Shown one piece after another: positions 17,739 through 25,708 of a stretch of DNA of 64,000 nucleotides. The DNA is from SIG672 sp045657105. Its GTDB lineage: Bacteria; Bacillota; Clostridia; Oscillospirales; CAG-272. Positions within the stretch are counted from its first letter, which is position 1. Each line of letters begins with the position of its first letter. The notes beneath the pieces were generated by a model. That model saw nothing but the letters and a program-made list of their open reading frames with translations, searched no databases and was not told the origin of the DNA. The stretch spans positions 34,118 to 98,117 of the forward strand of contig JAZOSN010000021.1 in assembly GCA_045657105.1 (NCBI GenBank). The letters run 5' to 3'. Both the position numbers and the translations under genes were made by a program.

Positions 17739-17763
17739 GGGGGTTACGGAAATTGTAACCCCC
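17739..17763 (-). terminator. Terminator after rplA
   Basis: A GGGGGTTAC / GTAACCCCC stem of 9 bp with a 7-nt loop is followed on the minus strand by T/A-rich sequence. It ends the rpmG-secE-nusG-rplK-rplA transcript, so rplJ and rplL do not follow here. Confidence 0.7.
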
Positions 17764-17779
17764 TTTCGCTTTAATTTAA

Positions 17780-18475
17780 TCAACCAAGCTTGGAATAGTT
17801 GACTTTTACACCGGGACCCATGGTCGATGCAACGACACAGCTCTTGATGTACTGTCCCTTTGCTGCCGCAGGCTTAGCCTTGATGATCGCTCCGAGGAGA
17901 GTATCAAAGTTTTCGGAGAGCTTTTCTGCTCCGAAAGAAGCCTTACCGATGGGGCAGTGGATAATGTTGGTCTTGTCAAGACGGTACTCGATCTTACCTG
18001 CCTTAGCCTCGTTTACCGCACGTGCGATGTCCATCGTAACGGTTCCCGACTTCGGGTTAGGCATAAGACCCTTAGGTCCGAGTACACGGCCAAGACGACC
18101 GATTGCGCCCATCATATTGGGGGTGGTGATAATAATATCGAAATCGAACCAGTTTTCTTTCTGGATCTTTTCAATGTATTCGTCAGAACCTGCGTAGTCA
18201 GCGCCTGCTGCCTTTGCAGCCTCTTCCATCTCGGGCTTAACGAGCGCGAGAACGCGAACGGTCTTACCGGTTCCGTGAGGAAGAACTACTGCTCCTCTAA
18301 CCTGCTGGTCAGCGTGACGCGAGTCAACGCCAAGACGAACGTGAACTTCTATTGTTTCATCAAACTTAGCCTTAGCAGTCTGGCAAACGAGCTCAATTGC
18401 GTCTGCTCTGTCGTAAAGCTTGGACTTTTCAAACAGCTTTGCGCTGTCCTGATACTTTTTACCTTTAATAGCCAT
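17780..18475 (-). CDS. rplA: 50S ribosomal protein L1
   Basis: 231 residues, the usual length. The family signatures are visible: VRLGVDSRHADQQVRGAVVL near residue 47 and GPKGLMPNPKSGTV near residue 133. L1 forms the mobile L1 stalk on 23S rRNA and represses its own operon by binding the rplK leader. AAGGAGG precedes the ATG. It is the last gene of the cluster, followed by a terminator instead of rplJ-rplL. Confidence 0.98.
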   Translation of the reverse strand: MAIKGKKYQDSAKLFEKSKLYDRADAIELVCQTAKAKFDETIEVHVRLGVDSRHADQQVRGAVVLPHGTGKTVRVLALVKPEMEEAAKAAGADYAGSDEYIEKIQKENWFDFDIIITTPNMMGAIGRLGRVLGPKGLMPNPKSGTVTMDIARAVNEAKAGKIEYRLDKTNIIHCPIGKASFGAEKLSENFDTLLGAIIKAKPAAAKGQYIKSCVVASTMGPGVKVNYSKLG

Positions 18476-18493
18476 TATTTAATTCCCTCCTTC

Positions 18494-18919
18494 TCAGTCA
18501 ACAACTACGACACCCATGCTGCGTGCCGTTCCTGCGATCATGCTCATAGCCGCTTCAACAGATGCCGCGTTAAGATCGGGCATTTTGAGCTCTGCGATCT
18601 CTCTGAGCTGTGCCTTGGTGATGTTGCCAACCTTAGTCTTGTTGGGGACACCCGATCCCGAATCAAGACCGATAGCCTTCTTGATAAGAACGGCTGCGGG
18701 CGGAGTCTTGGTGATAAAGGTGAACGTGCGGTCTGCATATACCGTGATAACTACGGGAATTATAAGACCAGCCTGTGCCTTGGTACGCTCGTTGAATTCC
18801 TTGGTGAAGTTAGGAATCGAAACGCTGTACTGTCCGAGTGCGGGACCTACGGGCGGACCGGGCATTGCCTTGCCGGCGGGAAGCTGAAGTTTGATATAAC
18901 CTGCTATTTTCTTTGCCAT
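18494..18919 (-). CDS. rplK: 50S ribosomal protein L11
   Basis: 141 residues. It starts MAKKIAGYIKLQLPAGKA with the GPPVGPALGQ motif (residues 21-30) and ends with the L11 C-terminal rRNA-binding domain. I chose the ATG at 18919 because TGGAGG lies 9 nt upstream; the open frame reaches 19018 but adds a non-homologous stretch. L11 is part of the GTPase-associated centre and is needed for RelA activation on starved ribosomes. relA is also in this window. Confidence 0.98.
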   Translation of the reverse strand: MAKKIAGYIKLQLPAGKAMPGPPVGPALGQYSVSIPNFTKEFNERTKAQAGLIIPVVITVYADRTFTFITKTPPAAVLIKKAIGLDSGSGVPNKTKVGNITKAQLREIAELKMPDLNAASVEAAMSMIAGTARSMGVVVVD

Positions 18920-18935
18920 AGTAAATATACCTCCA

Positions 18936-18988
18936 AATGTGGTTATACGACGGAAGAATGTAAGAAAAAATTTTCTTCCTCCCACATG
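18936..18988 (-). promoter_or_regulatory. Probable L1 autoregulatory leader of rplK-rplA
   Basis: In the 113-bp gap upstream of rplK, the minus strand reads ATGTGGGAGGAAG and then, after an A/T-rich loop, CTTCC and ACCACAT. ATGTGG pairs with CCACAT and GGAAG with CTTCC. This pattern resembles the L1-binding leader found before rplK in Firmicutes. A second small stem (GGCGTAA/TTACGCC, 18992-19014) lies further upstream. Confidence 0.5.
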
Positions 18989-19032
18989 TTCGGCGTAAAT
19001 ATATCTATTACGCCACAAAAATATTTTTGAGA

Positions 19033-19593
19033 TCAGAAAGTGAGTACTTCAAGAGAATCGGCGTCGATCTCAGCCGCCGTTTCGCGTCCGAACATATTAA
19101 GCATAACCATAACACGGGTTTTGTCCTCGGAAATCGAGCTTACGGTTCCTATAAATCCGTTGAACGAGCCTGCCGTTACCTTTACGCTGTCGCCAACGCT
19201 GTACGGAAGCTCCTTTGTAAGTCCGATGCTTACCGCGTCCAAAGTTTCAAGTCCCATATCCGCGACTTCCTTGTCGGAAAGCGGAACAGGTCTGGATCCG
19301 GGTCCCACGAAACCGGTAACGCCGTTTATGTTGCGTACTACGTGCCAGGTAAAGTCGCTCATAATCATTTTTACCATAACGTAGCAGGGGTAGATCTTGA
19401 CCTCGACCTCTTTTACGGTTTCACCGCTCGTTTCGGTAACCTTTTCTACGGGAATACGTATATCGGTTATCATATCCTGAAGTCCGCGGTTTTCGATGAT
19501 CTTTTCAAGATTGCTCTTTACTTTGTTCTCATATCCCGAGTAGGTGTGAATAACGTACCAATTAAGCTCGGGTGTATATTCGATATCTGACAT
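19033..19593 (-). CDS. nusG: Transcription elongation/antitermination factor NusG
   Basis: 186 residues. The NGN domain opens WYVIHTYSGYENKVKSNL, with GYVMVKM-like YPCYVMVKMIM near residue 89 and FVGPGSRPVPLS near residue 113. The C-terminal KOW domain is GDSVKVTAGSFNGFIGTV near residue 143. It binds RNA polymerase and couples it to the ribosome. The ribosome site is weak (no AGGAGG within 15 nt). It follows secE after a 106-bp spacer. Confidence 0.97.
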   Translation of the reverse strand: MSDIEYTPELNWYVIHTYSGYENKVKSNLEKIIENRGLQDMITDIRIPVEKVTETSGETVKEVEVKIYPCYVMVKMIMSDFTWHVVRNINGVTGFVGPGSRPVPLSDKEVADMGLETLDAVSIGLTKELPYSVGDSVKVTAGSFNGFIGTVSSISEDKTRVMVMLNMFGRETAAEIDADSLEVLTF

Positions 19594-19699
19594 TGATTAT
19601 GATTCACTTACCGTTTCTCCGGCGGATTTTGCTTTCTTGCGGCTATTTCTGCCGTTTCGCACACTGCGACGCCGGATCGCGCGTGCGGTTTTTATCGGT

Positions 19700-19987
19700 T
19701 TACGCGAAAAGGTTTCCGATGTTACCTATGAAGCTAACACCTGCACCGAGTATCGCATCGACAACACCGATGATTGCTGCAATAACGACCATGGTAACGA
19801 TTACGGCAACGGTGGATCTTACACTCTGCTTGCCCGAGTACCACGTGATCTTCTTGCGCTCAGCAAGAACACTGCGAAGGAAGCCTGCAGAATTCGCTTT
19901 CTTTGCCTTCTTAGCTTCTTTTGCCTTTTGCTTTTTTACTGCCGTTTCGTCGGTTTCGGCTTTGGTTTTGATTTCTTTCTCTGCCAT
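19700..19987 (-). CDS. secE: Preprotein translocase subunit SecE
   Basis: 95 residues. The N-terminal half is highly charged and Lys/Ala-rich (KQKAKEAKKAKKANS). It is followed by the SecE signature (FLRSVLAERKKITWYSGKQ) and one C-terminal membrane helix. It stabilises SecY in the translocon. AGGAGG precedes the ATG by 8 nt. It lies 11 bp after rpmG and upstream of nusG, the classic bacterial order. Confidence 0.95.
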   Translation of the reverse strand: MAEKEIKTKAETDETAVKKQKAKEAKKAKKANSAGFLRSVLAERKKITWYSGKQSVRSTVAVIVTMVVIAAIIGVVDAILGAGVSFIGNIGNLFA

Positions 19988-19998
19988 TTTAAAACCTC

Positions 19999-20148
19999 CT
20001 ACTTCGATTCCTTATGCAAAGTGTGCTTTCTGCAAAAACGGCAATACTTGTTCATTTCGAGTCTGTCCGGGTCATTCTTCTTGTTCTTCATAGTATTGTA
20101 GTTTCTCTGCTTGCATTCACTGCATACCATTGTGATTTTTACTCTCAA
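19999..20148 (-). CDS. rpmG: 50S ribosomal protein L33 (zinc-binding form)
   Basis: 49 residues from a TTG start (caa at 20146-20148) preceded by TAGGAGGTG. The protein reads RVKITMVCSECKQRNY and ends NKYCRFCRKHTLHKESK. CxxC pairs at residues 9/12 and 36/39 mark the zinc-containing paralogue. It is the first structural gene of the rpmG-secE-nusG-rplK-rplA transcript and lies 11 bp upstream of secE. It is easy to miss because of its length and TTG start. Confidence 0.95.
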   Translation of the reverse strand: MRVKITMVCSECKQRNYNTMKNKKNDPDRLEMNKYCRFCRKHTLHKESK

Positions 20149-20195
20149 GTCGGCACCTCCTAATTAGTTTTGAGCCTTGTGTGTCGATCAGAGCT

Positions 20196-20237
20196 TTACC
20201 GACACGCGCAGGACAAAAAATTTCTGCACGGGCTCAT
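20196..20237 (-). CDS. Possible 13-residue leader peptide upstream of rpmG
   Basis: An ATG at 20237, with GGGAGG 8 nt upstream, opens a 13-codon frame reading MSPCRNFLSCACR and ending in TAA. Three of thirteen residues are Cys. It lies in the roughly 200-nt leader between the promoter at 20351 and rpmG, and its end overlaps a GTGTCG/CGACAC stem (20181-20205). The strong ribosome site on so short a frame suggests a translated leader that could sense Cys/zinc supply or stall ribosomes. This is speculative. Confidence 0.3.
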   Translation of the reverse strand: MSPCRNFLSCACR

Positions 20238-20350
20238 AGATTTTACCTCCCTCAAACGGAGTCTTTTTTAGGCTTGATTTTGCACTTTTGCGCCCCGGAA
20301 TGAGCAAATTTACGCGCAAAAAAACAGCCCCTCTCCGCAGAGGTATAACG

Positions 20351-20379
20351 AGTTTACCACATTTAACTCGATTTGTCAA
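20351..20379 (-). promoter_or_regulatory. Promoter of the rpmG-secE-nusG-rplK-rplA cluster
   Basis: On the minus strand, TTGACA (20379-20374) and TAAACT (20356-20351) are 17 bp apart. Just downstream, CCTCT-GCGG-AGAGG is followed by CTGTTTTTTT (about 20322-20345), which looks like a small early terminator or attenuator. Confidence 0.6.
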
Positions 20380-20512
20380 TAGTTTTTTTGAATTTTTTGC
20401 TCGATTTATTAAGTTTCGGACGATATATCGCGCCAAGTTCCGATTTTTCGCTCACAAACGGGGATAAATATTACTTTATATAATTTAATGTATATTTTTT
20501 TCAAAATTCCTG

Positions 20513-20541
20513 TTGACAGGGCGGAAACAATATTATATAAT
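20513..20541 (+). promoter_or_regulatory. Consensus promoter of the LemA-like/cdaA run
   Basis: TTGACA (20513-20518) and TATAAT (20536-20541) with a 17-bp spacer, both perfect. AAAGGAGG precedes the ATG at 20592. Confidence 0.8.
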
Positions 20542-20591
20542 ATAAAGTAACAAAGGATTGCTATTTTTAAGAAAAAGGAGGACTGCTCAGT

Positions 20592-21116
20592 ATGGAGTGG
20601 GCGTTCATTATCCCTACAATATTACTTGCGGCTCTGTGCGTGGCGGTCGTCATCTTTTCCCTGCGTGAATCCTACCGCAATGCTCTGAGAGAGATCGACT
20701 CCGCCGCAGAAAACCTGCGCGAGATCGTTACAAAACATATCGACGTATACGAGCGTATGTACGCCATCGTCTTTTTCTTCGGAAACGACTCCTCTGCGGA
20801 CAAGACTCAGTTCTCTGCACCCGAGGACGCAGGTATGCAGGAGCTTTTTGATATAAGCACCAAGGTCGATTTCGAGATCTCTCTGCTCTGCGAAAAAATA
20901 TCTAAAAGTGAAACTCTTACGAAAGAGCGCGGAGCATCTGTCAAAAAGCTTTATACCGAGCTCGAAGAGCACGAAAGCAATCTTCTGAGCAGTGCTTCGC
21001 TTTACAACGAGCATATCGTAGCGGCAAGACGCTACTCTTCCTTCAAGCTTTCGAAATATCTTCTCAAAGGTCTTGACGAGTGCAAACGTGAGCAGATAGT
21101 TTTCGAAAAACAGTAG
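20592..21116 (+). CDS. LemA-like membrane-anchored coiled-coil protein
   Basis: 174 residues. One N-terminal membrane helix (residues 4-24) is followed by a charged helical domain. The C-terminal part (ELEEHESNLLSSASLYNEH, then SSFKLSKYLLKGL) resembles the LemA pattern of paired helices with a YN motif, but the match is loose. It is probably membrane-tethered with the domain outside or facing the cytosol. Function is unknown. It shares a consensus promoter with cdaA, which starts 93 bp downstream after a CGGTCGC/GCGACCG hairpin. Confidence 0.65.
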   Translation: MEWAFIIPTILLAALCVAVVIFSLRESYRNALREIDSAAENLREIVTKHIDVYERMYAIVFFFGNDSSADKTQFSAPEDAGMQELFDISTKVDFEISLLCEKISKSETLTKERGASVKKLYTELEEHESNLLSSASLYNEHIVAARRYSSFKLSKYLLKGLDECKREQIVFEKQ

Positions 21117-21209
21117 GATTTTAAAAGAATTACCTGCATAAAATAACTTAGAAGCAGACAAAACAGACCGGTCGCGCGGCGACCGATTAACTTCGGAGAT
21201 AAGTAAGAT

Positions 21210-22064
21210 ATGAAAGAACTTTTTACCACATACTGGGAAATAATAAAAGCGATAACCTTGACCGATATTATCGACATCGCTCTGGTCGCAGTTCTCCTCT
21301 ACGTCGGAATAAACTTCCTTCGTGAAAGAAGAGCAGGAAAGCTTGCCATCGGTGTCGGAATACTGCTCGTGTTCCAGTTCGTATGCCGTCTGTTCAACCT
21401 GACGACGGTAAACTTCCTTCTCGAATATTTCTTCCAGTTCGGATTTATCGTTCTTTTCATCATTTTCCAGCCTGAGCTCAGATCAGCACTTGAAAAGGTG
21501 GGAAGCGAGCCTATCAGAGGTTTTAAAAACATCGCGGATTCGAAAAACCAACAGAAGATAACCGAGGCTATCAAGGAGATCTGCGACGCCGCCTGCACGA
21601 TGTCAGGCGAAAAGACCGGAGCTCTTATCGTTATCGAGCGTTCAACCAAGCTCGGTGAATATATAAAGAGCGGAACGGTAATTGACGCAGAGCTTTCCGA
21701 TTTTGCTATAAGAAACATATTCTTCAAGGGCGCGCCTCTTCACGACGGAGCGGTCATAATAAGGGACAGCCGTCTGTACGCGGCGGGCTGCTTCCTTCCC
21801 CTGTCGCAGAGGGAGGATCTTTTAAGAGATCTCGGAACAAGACACAGAGCGGCTCTCGGAATAAGCGAGAACAGCGACGCGCTCGTTATAGTTGTAAGTG
21901 AGGAAACGGGAACTATCTCGACGGTGGTCGACGGCAATCTCAAACGCGGATACGATTATCCCTCGCTCAAAAACGAGCTCAACCGCGTACTTATCCACTC
22001 AGAGTCCTCAAATCCCGTAAAAACAGGCGGAACGAAGATAAAAAACATCTTCCGCAAAAAATGA
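21210..22064 (+). CDS. cdaA: Diadenylate cyclase CdaA
   Basis: 284 residues. Three N-terminal membrane helices (residues 18-87) precede a DisA_N/DAC domain. Catalytic motifs are DGA in FKGAPLHDGAVII (residues 179-181) and RHR in LGTRHRAALGISE (residues 211-213). It makes c-di-AMP from two ATP at the membrane, controlling K+ uptake, osmolarity and wall integrity. It is directly followed by cdaR. Trk genes lie about 6 kb away and RCK domains are known c-di-AMP receptors. GlmM, the usual third member, is not here. Confidence 0.97.
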   Translation: MKELFTTYWEIIKAITLTDIIDIALVAVLLYVGINFLRERRAGKLAIGVGILLVFQFVCRLFNLTTVNFLLEYFFQFGFIVLFIIFQPELRSALEKVGSEPIRGFKNIADSKNQQKITEAIKEICDAACTMSGEKTGALIVIERSTKLGEYIKSGTVIDAELSDFAIRNIFFKGAPLHDGAVIIRDSRLYAAGCFLPLSQREDLLRDLGTRHRAALGISENSDALVIVVSEETGTISTVVDGNLKRGYDYPSLKNELNRVLIHSESSNPVKTGGTKIKNIFRKK

Positions 22065-22104
22065 TCACGGGATTTAAACGATTTGCCCGTTCGGAGGTGG
22101 CATT

Positions 22105-23439
22105 TTGAATATTTCAAATAAAAAGTTAAATAAAAACAAAAGAAATAACAACAGACACTGGGTGCTCTGGGTAACGTCCGTGATCCTCGCTTTCGTATTC
22201 TGGCTTTACGTTGCAGGCTCAAACGACGTTGCAATCGAAGAAACCTACGATCTTATCGAAATACAGTACGACAGCTCGCGCATAAAGCAGCACGGACTCG
22301 TGGTTCAGTCGATAAGCATAGATACCGTAAACGTAACCATCATGGGCAGTCAACGCGATATAAAGGGCTCGGGCACGCCGAATATTTCGGCTAAGATCTC
22401 GCTCGACTCGATAAGCGAGCCGGGAGAATACTCGCTTCCCGTAATGATAACCACGCCTGACAGAACGACGATAACCCACCAAACGGTCGATTCGGTCACG
22501 GTAAAGGTAGACCGTCCGAGCGAAAAGGATTTCGCGATAGATTCGAGCCTCGTTGAGCTCGTCGGTTGGACTCTCGATTCGGGTTGCTTCTTCGGAACTC
22601 ACTCGATAAGCGAGAGCCACGTCACGGTAAAGGGCCCCACCTTGGAGCTTGATACGGTAAGGAGCGTAAAGGTCCGCACCGCAAGCATCGGCACCGCATC
22701 TGACGGAAAGACCGTCACCGCAGACATCGTTCTTCTTGATGCGAACGGCAACGAGATAAACAGCAGAAATCTGAGCGTATCCGAGAACACCGACAATCTC
22801 ACGGTAACGCTTTCGGTATATATGCAAAAGACCGTAAGCCTTGTGGCTACCGGAAAATACGGATATTTCGGAAGCGAGAACCTCTCGGTTTCTCCCTCTG
22901 AGATAGTAATAAAGGGTACTCCCGATGCGGTAAGAGCGGTTTCCTCGATAAAGGTTCTTGAAATCGACGAAACGAAAACAGTCACCGACCAAAGCAACAT
23001 TCCGGTAAACGGCATCGCTCTTCCCAAGGGAATAACCACCGCAACCGGCGAGAGCACCGTAAACGCCGAGGTCACCGTTTCGATAACCGGAAAGGTTACT
23101 GATCACGAGATAACGATCCCTAAGGACAAGATCACAGTCCATTCGCCGAACAATAAGATGAAGGCACTTGAAGACGTCAAGATCAAGGTTCGCCTTTCGG
23201 CTTCGGCAGATCCCGACATTGTGAAAAATCTCTCGGCATCTTGTCTTATCGCCACAGTCGATGCTTCAAAGATAACCACCACCGAGAATGCAGAGCTTCC
23301 CCTCACCATCGTCGTTGCGGACGAGTTCAAGGGTCTTATATACCTTATAGATATGATCTACACAGTCGAGGTCGGAGTGCCGACCGTAAGTGACGACACC
23401 CCGTCGATCGATGATGCAGTTCCGCTCAGCGCAAGATAA
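22105..23439 (+). CDS. cdaR: CdaR, YbbR-domain regulator of CdaA
   Basis: 444 residues from a TTG at 22105 with GGAGGTGG upstream. A basic N-terminus and one membrane helix (residues 19-37, WVLWVTSVILAFVFWLYV) are followed by about four extracytoplasmic YbbR repeats, recognisable by recurring VTVKG(P/T)/V-I-KGTPD segments. It binds CdaA and modulates its activity. It starts 40 bp after cdaA. The spot where glmM normally follows is taken by a terminator and recJ. Confidence 0.92.
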   Translation: MNISNKKLNKNKRNNNRHWVLWVTSVILAFVFWLYVAGSNDVAIEETYDLIEIQYDSSRIKQHGLVVQSISIDTVNVTIMGSQRDIKGSGTPNISAKISLDSISEPGEYSLPVMITTPDRTTITHQTVDSVTVKVDRPSEKDFAIDSSLVELVGWTLDSGCFFGTHSISESHVTVKGPTLELDTVRSVKVRTASIGTASDGKTVTADIVLLDANGNEINSRNLSVSENTDNLTVTLSVYMQKTVSLVATGKYGYFGSENLSVSPSEIVIKGTPDAVRAVSSIKVLEIDETKTVTDQSNIPVNGIALPKGITTATGESTVNAEVTVSITGKVTDHEITIPKDKITVHSPNNKMKALEDVKIKVRLSASADPDIVKNLSASCLIATVDASKITTTENAELPLTIVVADEFKGLIYLIDMIYTVEVGVPTVSDDTPSIDDAVPLSAR

Positions 23440-23457
23440 TTTAATCAGTAAAACTTC

Positions 23458-23494
23458 AAAAGACGCCTGTAAAAGTGTTGTATGGGCGTCTTTT
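23458..23494 (+). terminator. Terminator after cdaR
   Basis: AAAAGACGCC pairs with GGCGTCTTTT (10 bp) around a 17-nt loop, ending in TTTT. It separates the cdaA-cdaR unit from recJ. Confidence 0.65.
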
Positions 23495-23541
23495 GCAAAT
23501 CATACACAGCTTTCCTTTCGTTCCGATATTTTGGAGGATAA

Positions 23542-25668
23542 ATGGCAAATTCAAACGAAACAGTGAAAAAATGGGAGCTTCGGGAGCAAATATCGCAAAA
23601 CGATCCCGAAATAACAGCTCTTGCAAACGAGCTCGGCGTTTCTCCGCTGACCGCTCTGCTCGTATATAACAGAGGTCACAAGACGCCCGATAAGGCAAAG
23701 GCGTTTATCTCGACTCTTTCGGGAAATTATTACGATCCCTTTATGATGCCCGATATGGAGAAGGCGGTCGACAGAATTCTCAAAGCGGTAGATAAAAAAG
23801 AAAAGACGGTCATTTACGGCGATTACGACGTTGACGGAGTAACCTCTGTCAGTATCCTTTATACATATTTAAAGGAGCTCGGTCTTTCTCCCGAATATTA
23901 TATTCCGAGCAGAAGCACCGAAGGCTACGGCGTAAACAACGAGGCAATAAAGCAGCTCGCCGAAAAGAACGTAACTCTTATGATAACGGTCGATACCGGC
24001 GTGACCGCGCTCGACGAGGTCGCTTTTGCCGCAGAGCTCGGCATTGACGTCGTCGTGACCGACCACCACGAATGTCTGGCAGAGCTCCCAAATGCCGTCG
24101 CGGTAGTAAATCCAAGACGCGCGGACAGTAAATATCCCTTCTGCGAGCTTGCGGGAGTCGGAGTCGTATACAAGCTCCTGTGCGCGCTCGAAGAAAGACG
24201 AACGGGCAGCTCGCAGGGTGTAAGAAAATTTATCGACCTCGTTGCTATCGGAACGGTAGCCGACGTTATGCCGCTCATCGACGAAAACAGACTGCTCGTA
24301 GCGGAAGGTCTTAGTATTCTGAACTCTGCTCCAAGACTCGGAATAGCCGCTCTTCTCAGAGCGTCAAGCAAAAATGACAAAAAACAATCAAAGCCGATAC
24401 AAAAGATAACCTCGTCGGTAATAAGCTTCACGATAGCACCTCGAATAAACGCCGCAGGCCGTATTGAGAGCGCAGAAAAGGCAGTAAAGCTCTTTTTGTG
24501 TAACTCCGAGCGCGAGGCAGACGCCATGGCAGACGAGCTCTGCGAGATAAACCGCCGCCGTCAGGCAGAGGAAAACCGCATAATCGACGAAGCGGCAGAA
24601 AAGATAAACAAGGATCTCGATTTTGAAAACGACAGAGTTATCGTGCTCGCCGAGGAAAATTGGCACCACGGAGTCATCGGTATCGTTTCGTCGAGAATAA
24701 CAGAGCGCTTTGCTATGCCCTCGATACTCATTTCCTTTGACGAGAACAACGTCGGAAAGGGATCAGGACGAAGCGTCAAGGGACTGAATCTCGTAGAAGC
24801 GCTCACTTATTGCAGTGACCTGCTTATAAAATACGGCGGTCACGAGCTCGCCGCAGGTCTTACCGTAAGCAGAGAAAATTTTGAGGCGTTCAGAGAGCGC
24901 ATAAACGAGTTCGTGCGCGAAAACACGTCCGACTCCGAAAGAGCCGTGCTCGTCGAGGGAGATGCTTATCTCTCACCCGAACACGTAAATCTCGCTCAGG
25001 CAAACGAGCTTCTCATGCTCGAGCCGTACGGAGTTGCAAATCCGAGTCCGATGTTCTTTATGAAGGACACTCTCGTGCGCGACGTAATATCGCTTGCAGA
25101 AAAGCACACCAAGCTCATTCTCGAAAAAGACGGCAGTATTATGACCGCGCTCTATTTCGGACACTCGCGCTCTTCCCTGCCGATCTACAAGGGTGATACG
25201 ATCGATATTGCCTTCACTATGGGAATAAACGAGTTCAGAGGAGTCACCGAGGCTCAGATCATCGTGCGCGATATTCGCAGACAGATAACGGGCGACGGCT
25301 TCGAGATCTCGGAAAAAGATAAACAAAGATACGCCGAGATCGAGTCGGGCGCGACATATTCACGCTCAGAGGACATCCTTCCGAGCAGAGATGATTTTGC
25401 CAAGGTCTATCTCTATCTCAAACGCCGACCGGGATTTCGTGACGACTGCATAGGTCTGCGCGAGCTTATCACCGCGCTTGGCGGAAAGATCGGCTACTGC
25501 AAAATGAAAATAATTCTTCGTGTACTCGAAGAAACCGGACTTGTAAACATCAGCTTTTCAAGCGAGTGCGATGAAAACTTCCATTTCGGAGTAAATTTCG
25601 TCAAAAATAAGATAGATATAGAAAAATCTCCCTTTTATATCAAGATGCGCTCGCTTGCCGAAAAATGA
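23542..25668 (+). CDS. recJ: Single-stranded-DNA exonuclease RecJ
   Basis: 708 residues. DHH-family motifs are clear: VIYGDYDVDGVTS near residue 92, VDTGVTA near 150, VVTDHHECLAE near 170 and NPRR near 187. The DHHA1 motif is KYGGHELAAGLTV near residue 432 (GGH). An OB-type domain follows, then a C-terminal extension of about 130 residues. The 5'-3' exonuclease acts in recombination and base-excision repair. TGGAGG precedes the ATG. Its end lies 40 bp before the relA start, so the two are probably co-transcribed. Confidence 0.95.
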   Translation: MANSNETVKKWELREQISQNDPEITALANELGVSPLTALLVYNRGHKTPDKAKAFISTLSGNYYDPFMMPDMEKAVDRILKAVDKKEKTVIYGDYDVDGVTSVSILYTYLKELGLSPEYYIPSRSTEGYGVNNEAIKQLAEKNVTLMITVDTGVTALDEVAFAAELGIDVVVTDHHECLAELPNAVAVVNPRRADSKYPFCELAGVGVVYKLLCALEERRTGSSQGVRKFIDLVAIGTVADVMPLIDENRLLVAEGLSILNSAPRLGIAALLRASSKNDKKQSKPIQKITSSVISFTIAPRINAAGRIESAEKAVKLFLCNSEREADAMADELCEINRRRQAEENRIIDEAAEKINKDLDFENDRVIVLAEENWHHGVIGIVSSRITERFAMPSILISFDENNVGKGSGRSVKGLNLVEALTYCSDLLIKYGGHELAAGLTVSRENFEAFRERINEFVRENTSDSERAVLVEGDAYLSPEHVNLAQANELLMLEPYGVANPSPMFFMKDTLVRDVISLAEKHTKLILEKDGSIMTALYFGHSRSSLPIYKGDTIDIAFTMGINEFRGVTEAQIIVRDIRRQITGDGFEISEKDKQRYAEIESGATYSRSEDILPSRDDFAKVYLYLKRRPGFRDDCIGLRELITALGGKIGYCKMKIILRVLEETGLVNISFSSECDENFHFGVNFVKNKIDIEKSPFYIKMRSLAEK

Positions 25669-25708
25669 TCTCAGTCCGACACCTGACTTTCGAAAGGAGA
25701 AGCTGAAA

